From Lycocorax pyrrhopterus obiensis (lineage: Eukaryota; Chordata; Aves; Passeriformes; Paradisaeidae), in assembly GCA_014706295.1 (NCBI GenBank), contig JACSVZ010000004.1, positions 89,535,047 through 89,599,046 of the forward strand: a stretch of 64,000 bases of DNA, in the 5' to 3' direction. This document shows, piece by piece, positions 1 through 20,942 of this stretch (positions are counted from its first letter, which is position 1; the number at the start of each line of letters is the position of its first letter). The position numbers were made by a program, and so were the translations under genes. The notes under the pieces were generated by a model. It worked only from the letters and a program-made list of their open reading frames with translations, did no database searches and had not been told where the DNA came from.

Positions 1-4185
<4,185 letters not shown>

Positions 4186-4331
4186 GGATGGTCCTGACCA
4201 TAATTCACCTCAGCTAGGAGTTTTCAGTGGGAACACAGCTCTGGAAACAGCTTACAGTTCTACCAATCAAGTCCTCCTCAAATTTCACAGTGACTTTTCA
4301 ACAGGAGGATTCTTTGTCCTCAATTTTCATG
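4186..4331 (+). CDS. CSMD1: CSMD exon 2 of window: C-terminal part of CUB domain
   Basis: The 146-nt exon completes the split Trp and reads WDGPDHNSPQLGVFSGN, then KFHSDFSTGG and FFVLNFH. DGPD...LGVFSG and the HSDFS...GFFVLNF strands are standard late-CUB motifs. Asp in 'WDG' and the following acidic and polar residues occupy the region that binds calcium in many CUB domains. No cysteine is present, so the second CUB disulfide is absent. It ends in phase 1 before GTCAGT. Confidence 0.95.
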
Positions 4332-5691
4332 GTCAGTTTTCTTTATATAATTAACATCTAGTGACCAAAATAATGTAGTGAATTTAAAAAAAATATTTCT
4401 TAACTTTGTGGTTTACTGATTTGTCAGGACTCATGGATTTGCTGTTTTTTTGGTTTTTTTTTTTAATAACAGTACATATGAGTTTGTTTTTTTTTAATTA
4501 CATATTTTAAAAATCCTAAGAATGTAAATTTGGGGCTTTTAATAAACTGTGTTCTAACTTTAATGTTAACCATGACCATCTAATATTGACCTTTTACTCT
4601 TTTAATTACTTTGGCCTATTTATTCAGTAAGATTTAACGTTCATTACCAATTTTTTTCTCCAGCTGACCATGCCTAGGGCTCATGGCCAGAAAAGTTTCT
4701 GGGATGCTTGAACAATAGCATAAAGACTGTTCAGAGTTGCATTCAGGGCTAAAGGTGGTGTAAATTAGGCATCTAACTCAGAAGTGAAAAGCTAAACCAT
4801 AATTCTAGTTCTAATTCTGACTAAGTCACCCAAAATATATGTATTAAATGGAAGATTATTAGCCTTCTGGACTGTAAATTAAAAATATACAATGGATTAA
4901 TTGAGGAAGACTGAAGTAAATGTCACAGAAAGAGAGTACCTGAAGATACCTATTTGCATGGGGAAGTCCGTATGAAATTGTTACTCAGAATCTGAGATGC
5001 TTTTCTTGTCTGTACTTTGCTCCTAAAACGAGGTCATGATACCTGGTCACCCACTGCCCTTAACCTGAGAAGCAAAAACTAAAGTGGATAGAACTATCAA
5101 GTTATCCAGATAATTTTGTTCTGACAGCAAATTAGTTCCACAAAGGGGAGAGTTTTTCTTTAGTATATGCACACAATCTTTATTTCTCTTTTGAATTTTT
5201 TAATCCAGAAGTGGCTTCTTCAACTGTTGTAGGCATTCTACTCCATTTTAGAAACACAACCATTTTAGTGGTCACCTTCCTTATGAGATTGCTCACAATT
5301 TATGGAAACAGATTTGAAAAGCAGACAAGAAACTTTGTTTAAAGAGTCATAGAATCACAGAATGTTTTAAATTTAAAGGGACCTTAAAGATCATCTTGTT
5401 CCAACCCCCCTGCCATGGACAGGAACATCTTCCACTAGTCCGGGTTTCTCAAAATTTTATCCAGCCTAGACTTGTATAATTCCTGGGATCCATAACTTCT
5501 CTGTGCAACCTGTTCCAGTGCCTCACCACGCTGATGTCATGTAATGACATTTAACTTGCAAAATGTTGTAACTGAGAGACCATGAGGTTCAGTGCAGCTC
5601 TGGTAATTCGGGAAGTGTGAATATGAAATGAATTTTCTGTAAAATACTTCTTAACACACCACTATTTAATTTTTTTCACTTAAATTTGCAG
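4332..5691 (+). other. Intron between CUB and sushi exons
   Basis: The intron is about 1.36 kb, begins GTCAGT, ends TTTGCAG, and has phase 1. It carries T-rich runs near 4440-4500 and an antisense CR1 3' fragment at 5347-5530. No gene is seen in it. Confidence 0.85.
5347..5530 (-). repeat. CR1 LINE 3'-end fragment, antisense
   Basis: It starts on the + strand with 'tcatagaatcacagaatg', continues 'aagggaccttaaagatcatc' and 'ccatggacaggaacatcttc', and ends near 'cctgttccagtgcctcacca'. This is the usual reverse-complement CR1 3' end. It lies about 160 nt upstream of the next exon. Confidence 0.9.
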
Positions 5692-5772
5692 CTTATCAGC
5701 TCAGGAAGTGCCAGCCTCCACCCACAGTTCCACATGCAGATTTGTTTACAGAAGATGATGACTTTGAAATAG
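5692..5772 (+). CDS. CSMD1: CSMD exon 3 of window: first part of a split sushi domain
   Basis: The 81-nt exon has a TTTGCAG acceptor and a GTAAAA donor and reads AYQLRKCQPPPTVPHADL and then FTEDDDFEIG. It supplies the first cysteine of a sushi (complement control protein) domain plus an acidic stretch EDDDFE. Only this sushi domain in the window is divided over two exons; the later ones have one exon each. Phase is 1 at both ends. Confidence 0.94.
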   Translation, partial: LISSGSASLHPQFHMQICLQKMMTLK

Positions 5773-5887
5773 GTAAAAAGATAGCAGTTCTTTCTCTTTC
5801 TTGTTTTCACTTGAATTCTAGTTAAACTAAGCTATTTATTCTTCCACCTGAGATTTTGATATACTTCTATTTGAAGGATTTTTTTGA

Positions 5888-6064
<177 letters not shown>

Positions 6065-9000
6065 TAATATGCATCCTACATAAAGCATCAAAATTTTAGG
6101 CACTGTCTTCTCGATGATGTTTAAAAGAAAATTTTCCATTTACTTCTTTAATATTTAAGAAATGCACATGTTTTTATATATTGGGCCCTAAGAATTTTAG
6201 ACAGAAATTTTATTCTTTAGAACCAATGAGAAGTGGTTTTAACTATTTGACTCCACCATTACTGAAACACTGATTTCTAACATAATTTTAAAAATATTTT
6301 ATATTGCTGCATATCAAACCAAAGATTTGTTTTTACTTTTGAAGAATACTAAAAGTACGAATTTAAATTAAGATTTCAAAATAAGTAATTTTTCTCTGTG
6401 CTTTGACAAATACAGTGATGTTTTATAACAAAGTCACAAGAAAAAGCTGTTCTAAAATAATATGTGGCAAATTTAATTCTTCAAAGAATTAAAAATCTTT
6501 CACCTATTCATATTGTATTCATAATTACAGCATTTCAAACAAGGAACTAAAAAATTTAATATGAATGATGCTTAGATATGCATTTATATATAATTTACTC
6601 ATCTTCATGGAAAACAAGTTTATCTTGGAAATTTGTATTCAGTCTTCCAAATTTCATTTTTCAAAATATGTTTTTTGGGTTTTTTTTCTTTATTTTGTTC
6701 CATTTTCTTAAATAGTGGATGACAAAAAGGTTTTGAAATGTGGAAAAGTTTGTCAAGAAAGCATCTGTAGAATTTTGTCCTGAAGGACCTCAAAATTTTG
6801 GGGGGAAAAATGTTACTGATAAGATGCTATCATTAAAATATAAGGACATCAAGAAGTGAACAGAAGTTCTCATATTCAATATTCTGGTTTATTATCCAGG
6901 TTTAGCTTTGATCTATAATATGTAATTGAGGATGGGGCATCTTCTATATCATGAGGTAAAAATATCCATATGCACAAGAGGTAGTGCTGGAAGCACAACA
7001 ATAACTGTGACACTTTAATAATAGCTGTATGTGTATCTTCCTTTCTGTTACCCTGCTTCTCTATTTCCATGATTTAAAAATTAATAAACGATTCATAATA
7101 CAAACTGTATTAATTTATTGATGCCATAATATATTTTATGCATCTATAAGTAATTTATCTTCATGAACACCCATACTTGAGGTAAAGTGATTTTTTTTTT
7201 TACCTCCCCTTTTTTGACTTGTGCCTAGAATTAGCGGGGATCTGCCATGGATTCAGAGATGAGACTCCATATCTTTGTTTTGAGTGGAAAAGAATCATTA
7301 TTCGTTTCAGGACCCTCACCATAAAATATTCAGAAGTAATAGGAATACTGTGTGCTTCTATATCTTTCTTGATCGGATAACTGAATACTTATTAATGTTT
7401 TATTTCTTTTTCTAATCAATGTATTTCTCTGTTATAACTGTAATATTTTAATAAGATGATTGTACTGCAAATCCAGAGCTTCTGATAATGATTAGCCATG
7501 TATAACAATTCTTGCAGATGCTGTGCAAATTGCTGTGCTTTCTCTGGCTGTATCCTGTGAATACAGCAAAACTTTGTTACAAGGACATCAAAATAAATAA
7601 TCTGATAATGAAAAATAAAAGTGCCATAGAGTGATTCAGAGACAGTAGACAATCGAACTGGAGGCATTAGAGTAAGACTGGCACAGTTATTTTGGACAGA
7701 CATAAGGGAGGAATTTCTTGAGGTAAATTGGGATGCACCTGATTTCCTTTCTTCAGCCAAGTTTTAATTTTAATTTTCGTTTCTGAAAAGTAGAATTACT
7801 TGGTTTTATTCCTATCCCAGCCTCCCTAGTATTACTATGGAGATAAATGTTGAATGTAATTCCTGTTTTATGATAAAACCCCAGCTTGTATTTATGAACC
7901 ACATGAAATATTGGTAGATCATTTAAAAGTTGTGCTTTTAATGACCATCTTTATGGTGTTTACTCATAGATAAATATTTGAAAATTCTCATGTTGCACTT
8001 TGAAAACCTAAGTAACTGAAGGGTGGAAATATGTATTTCAGAATCAGAAATTCTGTATAACAGACTATATACCCAGTGTGCCATATCTAGCACTGGCCAG
8101 TAATGATTTTCTAGTGAAGGACAGAAAATCCTCAAAGAAAATTAAGGCCTCAACCCAACTGTAGCTAAACCTCTTTATATTTTGAATTCTGTAGGGCTCT
8201 TTCTTCAGTAGAATCATTCAGCCCTATTTTGGACCCATGTAAATGCCTTAAATCCACAAAGTTTTGTGCAAGAAGTTACACAATTTATCTATGTAAGATG
8301 TGAAGTTATTTCTTCGTCTGCTTTGAACTTGGCACCTGCTGTTTTCCCTACATGTCCTCCAGTTGTTATGGGGGAAAAAATCACCATACTTGTGTCATGA
8401 TTCTATAGAACAGAAGATATTTCAAACCTTTAATCATTCTTCTCATCCTTCTCAATACCCTGTCCAATTTGATTGTATTTCTTTAGGAGTGATGCAGGAT
8501 GGAACTGCATTTATACCAAACTATTTGATCCTCGTAGACTTGAAAAAATTGCTACTTGCTATGCAATTTGCATAATGTATTTCAAACTAATTTTTGAACT
8601 GCCTTCTCATATTTCTGCGTTTTACCTGTAATTACCAGTTGTTCATATTGTCCTTGTTTAGATCAGCTTCATATTTTTTAAAGATACAGGAACACTTTCC
8701 ATTTTCCTGAGCTGTGCCACTATGTTGTAGTAGTATATTTATATGATAGGAGGCCAAGTTCTAGGATACTATATATGAGTCTGATGACATATCTGACTGG
8801 CAAGAAAAATCAGTCTGCGTGACCACTTCTATATCATTCTCAATAAATGACCTCCAGAGCAGCTATAATCACACCACAATACAGTTTTCTTACAGCTCCT
8901 TTTCCCTTTCTGTCTGAGGATGGACTTTCTCAAAATGTTTGGTGCTGTGTTAACTTACCAGGTATTTTCTAACATGCAAAGCCTTAGGCACCCTAGAGGA

Positions 9001-10022
9001 CATGCTGTCTGTGTGCATGAGTTTATGTTTACTAGCAGTTGAACAGTTGTGATTTTTGTTTCTACACTTGGTGCTGCTGCTCTCATCCTATCCCTATATC
9101 CTCTTGCTACAAATTTCTTTCATTTTTTAATTGCTGTTAGGGAAGTGTAGAGATGTAAATTAAAGCATGATGAGTATTGTGACAGCAAGAAATATTCCTG
9201 TACCGGTCACGAAAATTCAGATACTAGTTAAACAGATAATGGGTATTCAGTGTAAGGTAATGTGGCTGCTCAAAACACTTAAATTAGAGAGGTAGTGTGA
9301 TAATATTGTCCTAATGTGGTGATAATATTTATAAATAAAAAGAAAAATCAAAGATGAGGATATCAGAAGTAGTATTAGAGTTAAGAAGCTTGGTCAGGCC
9401 TTCCTTAAAAAACTGAATCAGATTTCTCCAAAAACCATGTTAGGGAATTTTTTCCTCAAAACTAGAACATGATGAAAGTGTTATGTTGTCATGCAGAATT
9501 ACCCTTCTCATGACACTACCCCACTTGTGACTGTGTAACATAAAGATAGTTATTTCCTGATGTTTTTTCTGTAAGCCTTGTCACTATGCATGAATTTATG
9601 CAAGTTTAACAAATAACAATACTTGGAATTTACATGTGCAACAATGTTATTAAAAATGAATGTAAAATAGATTACTTATGTCCTCTAATATGCCTAAAGC
9701 ATGGTTTTACTATTTATTCCTGTTATCATTCCAAGCTATTTTACAATAGCTACTTTTAAAATTCATGGGTTATACTTATAAATAATTGATAATTAAATAT
9801 ATTGTGGGGCTCAAGCATCTAATTCTGTTTTGCAGCTCAGATTTTCTCGATTGGTAAATTTCACATCAATTCCTAAACTTCTAAATGTGTAGGGAGTTCA
9901 GTCAACCTGTAATTTAACTGACAGAAGAGAGTCCATGAGGTATCAAATATGACACTGAAGAGTATAATCTTAATGTGTTAGTCAACTGGCAAATAAAAGA
10001 AACACTATTAAGAGTAGAATAT

Positions 10023-11042
10023 TGTGGTGGGTTGACTTTGGCTGGTCACCAGGTGCCCACCAAGCTACTCTATCACTCCCCTTCTCAGCAAGACAGGAGA
10101 AGGAAACAAGTGGGATAAAAACTTGTAGGTCAAGATAAGGCAATTTACTAAAGCAAAAGTGAAAAGTCACTCGCACAAGAAGAGAAAAAAAGCCAAATAT
10201 TTTGTTTTCTACTTCCCATCAGCAGGAAATATCCAAGCACTTCCTGGGAAGCAGGACTTCAGCACATGTAGCTGTTGTAAATAATGAATACACCCTCTTC
10301 TTCCTCCTTCTTTTTAGCTTTTGTTGCTGAGCTGATGTTGTATGGTATGGAATATCGCTTCAGTCAGTTTGGCTCAGCTGTCTTGACTAGGCCCCCTCCC
10401 AAGACCTTGCCCATCCCCAGCCCACTGGCAGTGATGCCTTATCAGGCCTCCTAGACACAGAGACTAGACAGAGTAAAGGAACAAAAGTAGGGATTTATTT
10501 GAAGGGCCTTCAAGGTACACCCTGGGGAGCCAGAGGCTATTGCCAAGATGGACCCCAAGATGGACGACAGGTCACGAGTTCTTCACACTTTTATAGGTTT
10601 GGTTCATTTGCATATCAGGGTCAATTCTCCAATTAAAGCCCCAGTTTAATGATGTAATTCCCCTTAGCTACCCCCCCTTCAGAGACTCCTTGGTTTGCAC
10701 CCCTTGGGCTCAGGATGGTCCAGGTGTCCTTGAAGAGCAGTCCGGAGAGGCTTTGTTGTGTCTAACTAGCATGAGAGAGCAGAAAGTAACAGGCTACAAG
10801 AAGCTTCAAAGTTGCACACTAAGCAGTACAGAATTTAAAAAAATATAAAAGTTAAAACCTAAGGCATCAGGAGGTGGTGGGGCAGAACATTGGAGAAACA
10901 GCACTGATGCTGTGCCAGCACTACTCAGCAACAGCCAAAATTCTGCTGTGTTATCAACTCTTTTCTAGCTACCGATATAAAGCACAGCACTATGAGGGGT
11001 GCTGTGGGGAAAAATAACTCCGTGTCACCTTGACCCAGCACA
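10023..11042 (-). mobile_element. Solo LTR, ERVL-like, interrupted by another LTR
   Basis: The + strand starts TGTGGTGGGTTGAC and ends TTGACCCAGCACA. It is flanked by a perfect 5-bp duplication, aatat, at 10018-10022 and 11043-11047. Without the internal insertion it is about 580 bp. Sense orientation is minus, judged from the related copies at 24.0 and 63.4 kb, which carry TATA-like and polyadenylation-like signals on the minus strand. No internal viral genes are present, so it is a solo LTR formed by recombination. Confidence 0.88.
10432..10869 (-). mobile_element. Solo LTR nested inside the 10 kb LTR
   Basis: The 438-bp element has inverted ends TGATGCCTTA and TAAGGCATCA. On the minus strand it has a TATA box in 'CCTATAAAAG' and a polyadenylation signal in 'CAAATAAATCCC' near its 3' end, the expected LTR order. 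It splits the outer LTR between 'cccactggcag' and 'ggaggtggtgg', so it arrived later. Target-site duplication is unclear: ggcag on one side and ggagg on the other. Confidence 0.85.
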
Positions 11043-12029
11043 AATATGTATGTCTCAACCAGAGCACTTTTTATTTAGGATTAATCTATTTTTAAATACT
11101 ATGCTAAAAGGGGAGAGCTAATATTATAGAACAAAAAGCTCAAAATAGCAGATTTTTGTTTTCACCTGTTGTGTGTATGGTGAATACAAGAGAATAACAC
11201 TACAGAGGTTTTAGTTATTCAAATTATAGGTATTAGCTGTGGTATTGAAAAATGGATGTGCCTTTTGTTTTACAGAGCAAGGTGAAACAGTCTTACTGTC
11301 TCAGTATCTCAGTTTTATGTTTTTAGCCATATGAATCTTGTAAAATGTAAATCCCATAAAGTGTAGCTTCCACCCTACAGATTAAGTTCTGTAATCAGGA
11401 GCTAAGCTATACTGGAGGGGAATTGGTGAGTAATTCATTAGGGTGCAGGAAGAGCCAATGAAGGCTGCCAAGGGGATCATTGTAAATTTGCCACATAACC
11501 CTGTGGTACAGCCAGCTTCCCAGACTGCAAAGGGGCAATACACTGTCTGCCTTCCCACGTCCCTGAACTACTCCAGAACTGTTGCCCTCATAAGTCCCTG
11601 GGGTACGTCTGCTATGAGCAGCTTAGATTGGAAGGGACATCTTATCCAATGACTCTTAGCCATAGGAAGCAAATCTTGGCAATAGGAAGACCTAAAGCTA
11701 TAGCTCAGTATTTAAGAAGGTTTGGTCACTTCTGTCCTAGCACAAGAGGAAGTTACAGGTTAGAAGGACATAATAGTTTCAATTTTACTTGAATTTTCTG
11801 CTCTACGAATATGCTGGTTTTGTTTCAGTACCACTGAGGAATATTCCGTATCTCCTTTCGCCCTTTGCATCACTATTTGCACTGATTTGTATTAGAGAGG
11901 TGTATTTTTTTCCACCTAAGCGGTATTTCTTCTGTTTGGAAATTGTTCTGTTAGTAAAATTCTGAAGTTCAGTAAGTGAATACAACAGAATATGTGGGGG
12001 AAAGAATTCCGACAGCAGTCCTGCTAATG

Positions 12030-12600
12030 CCTTTTTCGTCCTAAAGTCACGAGTTAGACACAGTTAGGTGATAAAAATGTGGTTACCTTTAGAAAGGATC
12101 CTTTATGGTGCACAACACACTGAAATACATGCTGAAAATGCCCCAAAAATACACACTGTAACATAAAGCGGGCACAATTTTCTATGTTTAGCAAATTAGC
12201 ATAACTGACAAGAATCCCCAGCTAGAGACACAGGTGATGAGGTAATTCTCCCCTGGTTTGACCCTTTTCTGAAACACCCCCTTTAGATACTATCTAAACT
12301 TTGTTTACGAGAAAGTATCTTGAGAAGCTGGTTTTAACCTTGGTTCCCAGAGAATTTAACCTTGGTCCTCCGAGAATTGGAACCTTTAGGAATGTTTTGT
12401 CTTTCTGTCTAACAGAGTAGGTGAAGTGCTAGCTATGAATCTATGTAGTTATACAATAATAGGCTACGGAGCTACAAATATATAAAGAGTATAAAGAATA
12501 TATAAAAGCAAAAAGGCAAAAATCAGTTTGGCATCACTGCGTTGATCTGTTTCTTGTGTACACGTGACGATGTGTTCAAGGAAATTCTCTGACCTGTATG
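12030..12600. repeat. Possible old LTR or ERV-derived segment
   Basis: The stretch has a composition and motif order suggestive of an LTR: 'gaaaggatcctttatggtgc', then 'gataataggctac'-like sequence and a TATA-rich run 'aatatataaagagtataaag'. It also holds a 22-bp imperfect tandem duplication at 12334-12377. I could not define TG/CA ends or a target duplication, so the call is tentative. Confidence 0.35.
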
Positions 12601-12998
12601 CTGTTGGTTTTTAATATTCACTCACCAAAGAAAAATTCTTAATTACGAAGCAACATCGTACTTTTCCTCAGTCATGAGAGTAGGGCATGAGGAAACACCT
12701 GCAAAAGGCACATTGTCTCCAGGGGTGAGTAAATTAGTTTCAGGACCCTTCTTAAGATTTGACTGCAAGGAATGAGAAAGCTAAGAGCTGTCTTTCTCTG
12801 CTATTGATAACTTTTACCTGCTTTTGAAAGAATTTTTTTTGTTGTTACTTTTTCAAACCTAGCAAATGAGCTATTTCCTTGTCTCTTTCCTTCATTTTTT
12901 GTCTCTGATGTCTTTACAAGAAAAAACAGAAGATCCAAGAGCAAAGCAGCTGAAATAAAAAGGCAGGAAAAGTAATTGCTCTGTCTTTTTTATCCTCT

Positions 12999-13028
12999 CC
13001 CCCCCCCCCTCCCCCCCCCCCCCCCCCC
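12999..13028 (+). repeat. Poly-C tract
   Basis: Thirty positions are almost all C, with a single T at 13010, inside a pyrimidine-rich stretch. The minus strand is a G-run able to form a quadruplex. Length is likely unstable or poorly sequenced. Confidence 0.95.
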
Positions 13029-15851
13029 AATTTCCTACTACTGTCTCTTTTTCTTTTTGCAGACCATTCTTAACAGTTCTCTGGAGCATTCCCACAGATT
13101 TCTGAGATGATCACAGTCAAAGTGTCTGTGCTATCTGAGTGTGATTGTCTTTCTTCCTGTTCTATGACCTTTATTTTATCCCAAAAGAAAGTAACATTTT
13201 TCACTTCTCTGAATTGTTGACTTTCCTCTATATTTGCATTTCCTTTTTTTCCCTCACTCCATTTTCTAAAGATGCTTGCAGTGAATTTCTTGAGTTAGCG
13301 AATAATATCTCAACGCTTAGTGACAGTGATCTGGGGATCACTGTACATTGATCTCAGGCTTTTCAAAATGTAATTTTGAATCTTATTCTTAGTTGATCAT
13401 CCTCCACCCAAGATCCAAAAACTTCATATACTGGAGTTACTAAACAGAGTCCATTCAGCGAGTTCTTAAGAAGATACTTAGAGGGCACCTCTCTGAAAAC
13501 AATACCTGTGGTAACTTAGCTGAAAGAGTACCCATATAAGGGAGGCAATAATAGCCTTTTAGATTAACCCAGCTGTAAACTTCTCTGGAAGAATTGTACT
13601 ATCACCCTTTCCATGTAATGAGATCACCAAGCTTTAGTCTTTTCTGGACTGTATCTGTGTAACATCCAGATTTTGTTTGCAGACCCCAGACCTGAATGAC
13701 TACTAAATAATTGGTTTCATGAGTAACTTGACCAATGGTTATTTCCATAACTACCTAAGATGCTCAGGAAAAGCAGGCAACAAAAGACATTTGTATCCTT
13801 AACATCTGGGCTGCTAGTGTTTAGGTATCGCATGTTTACAAAGCCACTCCAGAGGTACTTCCTACACTCCTCTGTCCCGTTCCAAATGACGTATACATTG
13901 CAACTTCTTGTTTGTCATGTTTAGTTGATTGTAGCCATTTCTAAACCGTAGTTTATCCAGAGAAGTGACAGTTTTCCAGTGTTGAAAAGGATCACTGTGT
14001 CTTGCTGTGAAAAGTCTGACAGCATTACTTATTTCTCCAGGATGCTTGTGATTTATGACTTTAAAACAGGCTTTTAATTCTCAAGTTGCTCTAGTAGACA
14101 TTAACAGTTTTAATAAACATTCCAATTAAGCTGATGCTAGATCAGTAAAACCAACCTTTTTCTTTCTTAAAATAGTCCTGTAGCATAAGGAATGATACTA
14201 CAGGTTAAAGCAGATTGTAGAGCTGTGTCATGTCAGCTACTCTTCATCACTGATGTGCACTTTTATTCATGTCTGACAGAAAATGCCATGGGGAAAATTA
14301 TTGTTATTTATCTGACAATATTTTTCTCCCTGTTTTTTTTTTTCTTTGAGAATTTGCTGGTTTAATTGTATTTTCTGCAGGTTTTTGAGTCAAAACACTT
14401 TTTGACTGTATTTTCCCAGGTTATTCTTGTCTTATTCTGAAGAATAGAGGAAGTCAAAGCAGCATTTTGTTTCATTTTAAGAGAATGAGAGAAGAAGCTA
14501 CTGTCATTAAACACCTGCAGTGCTATATTCTTAGATAGAAGTTCATGTGAAATTTCTGAGTGTAATTTTAATGCAGGTGTTTCTACCTCAAGAGGCAATC
14601 CCTGGATTATTGTCAAAAGAATTCTTACTGCTTTATATATCATTGTCCCATGGGCTTTCCCTCTCTTAGGATCATCTGTGAAAAATGGCTTTTCCTCTTA
14701 GAGATACTGTCTGCTGCAGCCAGTGCTGTCAAATGATAGCAGAAAGGGATACATGCCAAAGAAAAATTATTTGCTTGCCATTTTTTCCCCAACCCAGATC
14801 TTGTTCCCCTGCTTGATGGCCTATTCTCACTTGCATATTACATCCCTCCTTTTCACGGGCTGACATTTTTCTCTCTGACTGAAGAAATTTTTTAGCTACA
14901 ACCGAACCTAAATTTCACCTCCAAGTTTCCAAAAGGGCTTCTGAGGGAAAGCATCCAGTTTGTAATGTTTGTTTCTGATATTTATGTGTGGATTTCTCCC
15001 TGTAATATATTTTTTCTCCTGATCACTTTTCCCACTGTTGTTTTGTTTTTCACCTTTCCTTATAACCTTTACTTTATTTAAGTGCTTGGGTACTGTGCCA
15101 GATGATTTCCAGGAATGCATTTCTGTCAAGATATATTTGTGAATCTTACACAAAAAACATTGATACATTTTGTCCACAGTTTCATAATATATGTGGATTT
15201 TAACAGACTTCAACAGGAAACAGATTTGAAAAAATCAGTCCTGCATGAGAGGCAAAATGTCAAAGAAAAACAGTGACTAACAAAACTTCCTAATCAAACC
15301 AGTGTTTAGGACATAAAATTTACGGTATACTCCATTCAGTATGCAGAGATCATAAATGCCTATGAATACCAGGTGAAATTTTACCTGGTATTGTTATGAG
15401 TTCGGACTTTAAATAACAGGGGAAGTGGCTGCTAAGAAGGTCTTACTTGGATGACTTGGAGCATTCTGCATCCAAAATGAACACTTTACATAAAACTTGT
15501 GTACTTTCAAATGATCTGGTATCCCTAGATGTTCCAATATGTTGTTGTGTTCATGTAACAGGCTTGATTCTTAAAGCTGAGTCTTTTTTTAAGACCTCAA
15601 ATAGACCACAATTTCCAAATAAAAAGTTTTACCAGTACTTTCACCTCACCTGTGTGAATGATCGCACCGACATATGTGAATCCCTTGACTGAAACTGCTT
15701 TGGACTCTAGCAAATTTCTTTCTGGATGGATGCTTTGCTATAATTAATAAATTAATATAACGTTTCCTAAATGCAAGGTTTGTAAAAGTAGTCGGGTTTC
15801 TGTTCATATTACAGGAGACTTTTTTCCCTTCCATTTAGAATATGGTTTTAA

Positions 15852-20529
<4,678 letters not shown>

Positions 20530-20924
20530 TAAGGTCTGTTTCTCTGAAGATAGTTTATTATAATGTACATTTTAAGGATGTGTAATCATTCTATTGTACG
20601 TTTAAGGTAAGCACAGAACTTGGTCTTTCCATTTTTTCCCAGTGTGCCAGAGATCTCCAGATTAATACTTCTCCAATTAATACTCCTCTTTGCACCTGTT
20701 CTCTTGTCTTATCAGATCTGGAGAGAGGCCTTTGAAATGTAGTGGTAGGGATAACCCTTAGATTTACACAGAAGTACTCAGACGTGAGAATTTTTGATCC
20801 TGAAATGCTGTGTGGTGCTTCAGCTGCAATTCAGTACACAATTACTAGGTTTACAATTTCCTAGAGTTGCAGTTCACAACTCTCATTACTGTGTTTTTGT
20901 TCATGTACAAATAAATGGAAAACT

Positions 20925-20942
20925 GGGGGAGGGGGGAGGGGG
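20925..20942 (+). repeat. G-rich tract
   Basis: Three runs of five, six and five G are separated by single A. It could form a G-quadruplex in DNA or in the sense transcript if the central run is shared. Confidence 0.85.

Noticed and set aside
6876..8575. Group of short frames in the long intron after exon 4
   Set aside because: Random composition, no domain, no splice-consistent arrangement.
15646..15834. Minus-strand frame just before exon 5
   Set aside because: No motif; AT-rich intron sequence close to the acceptor.
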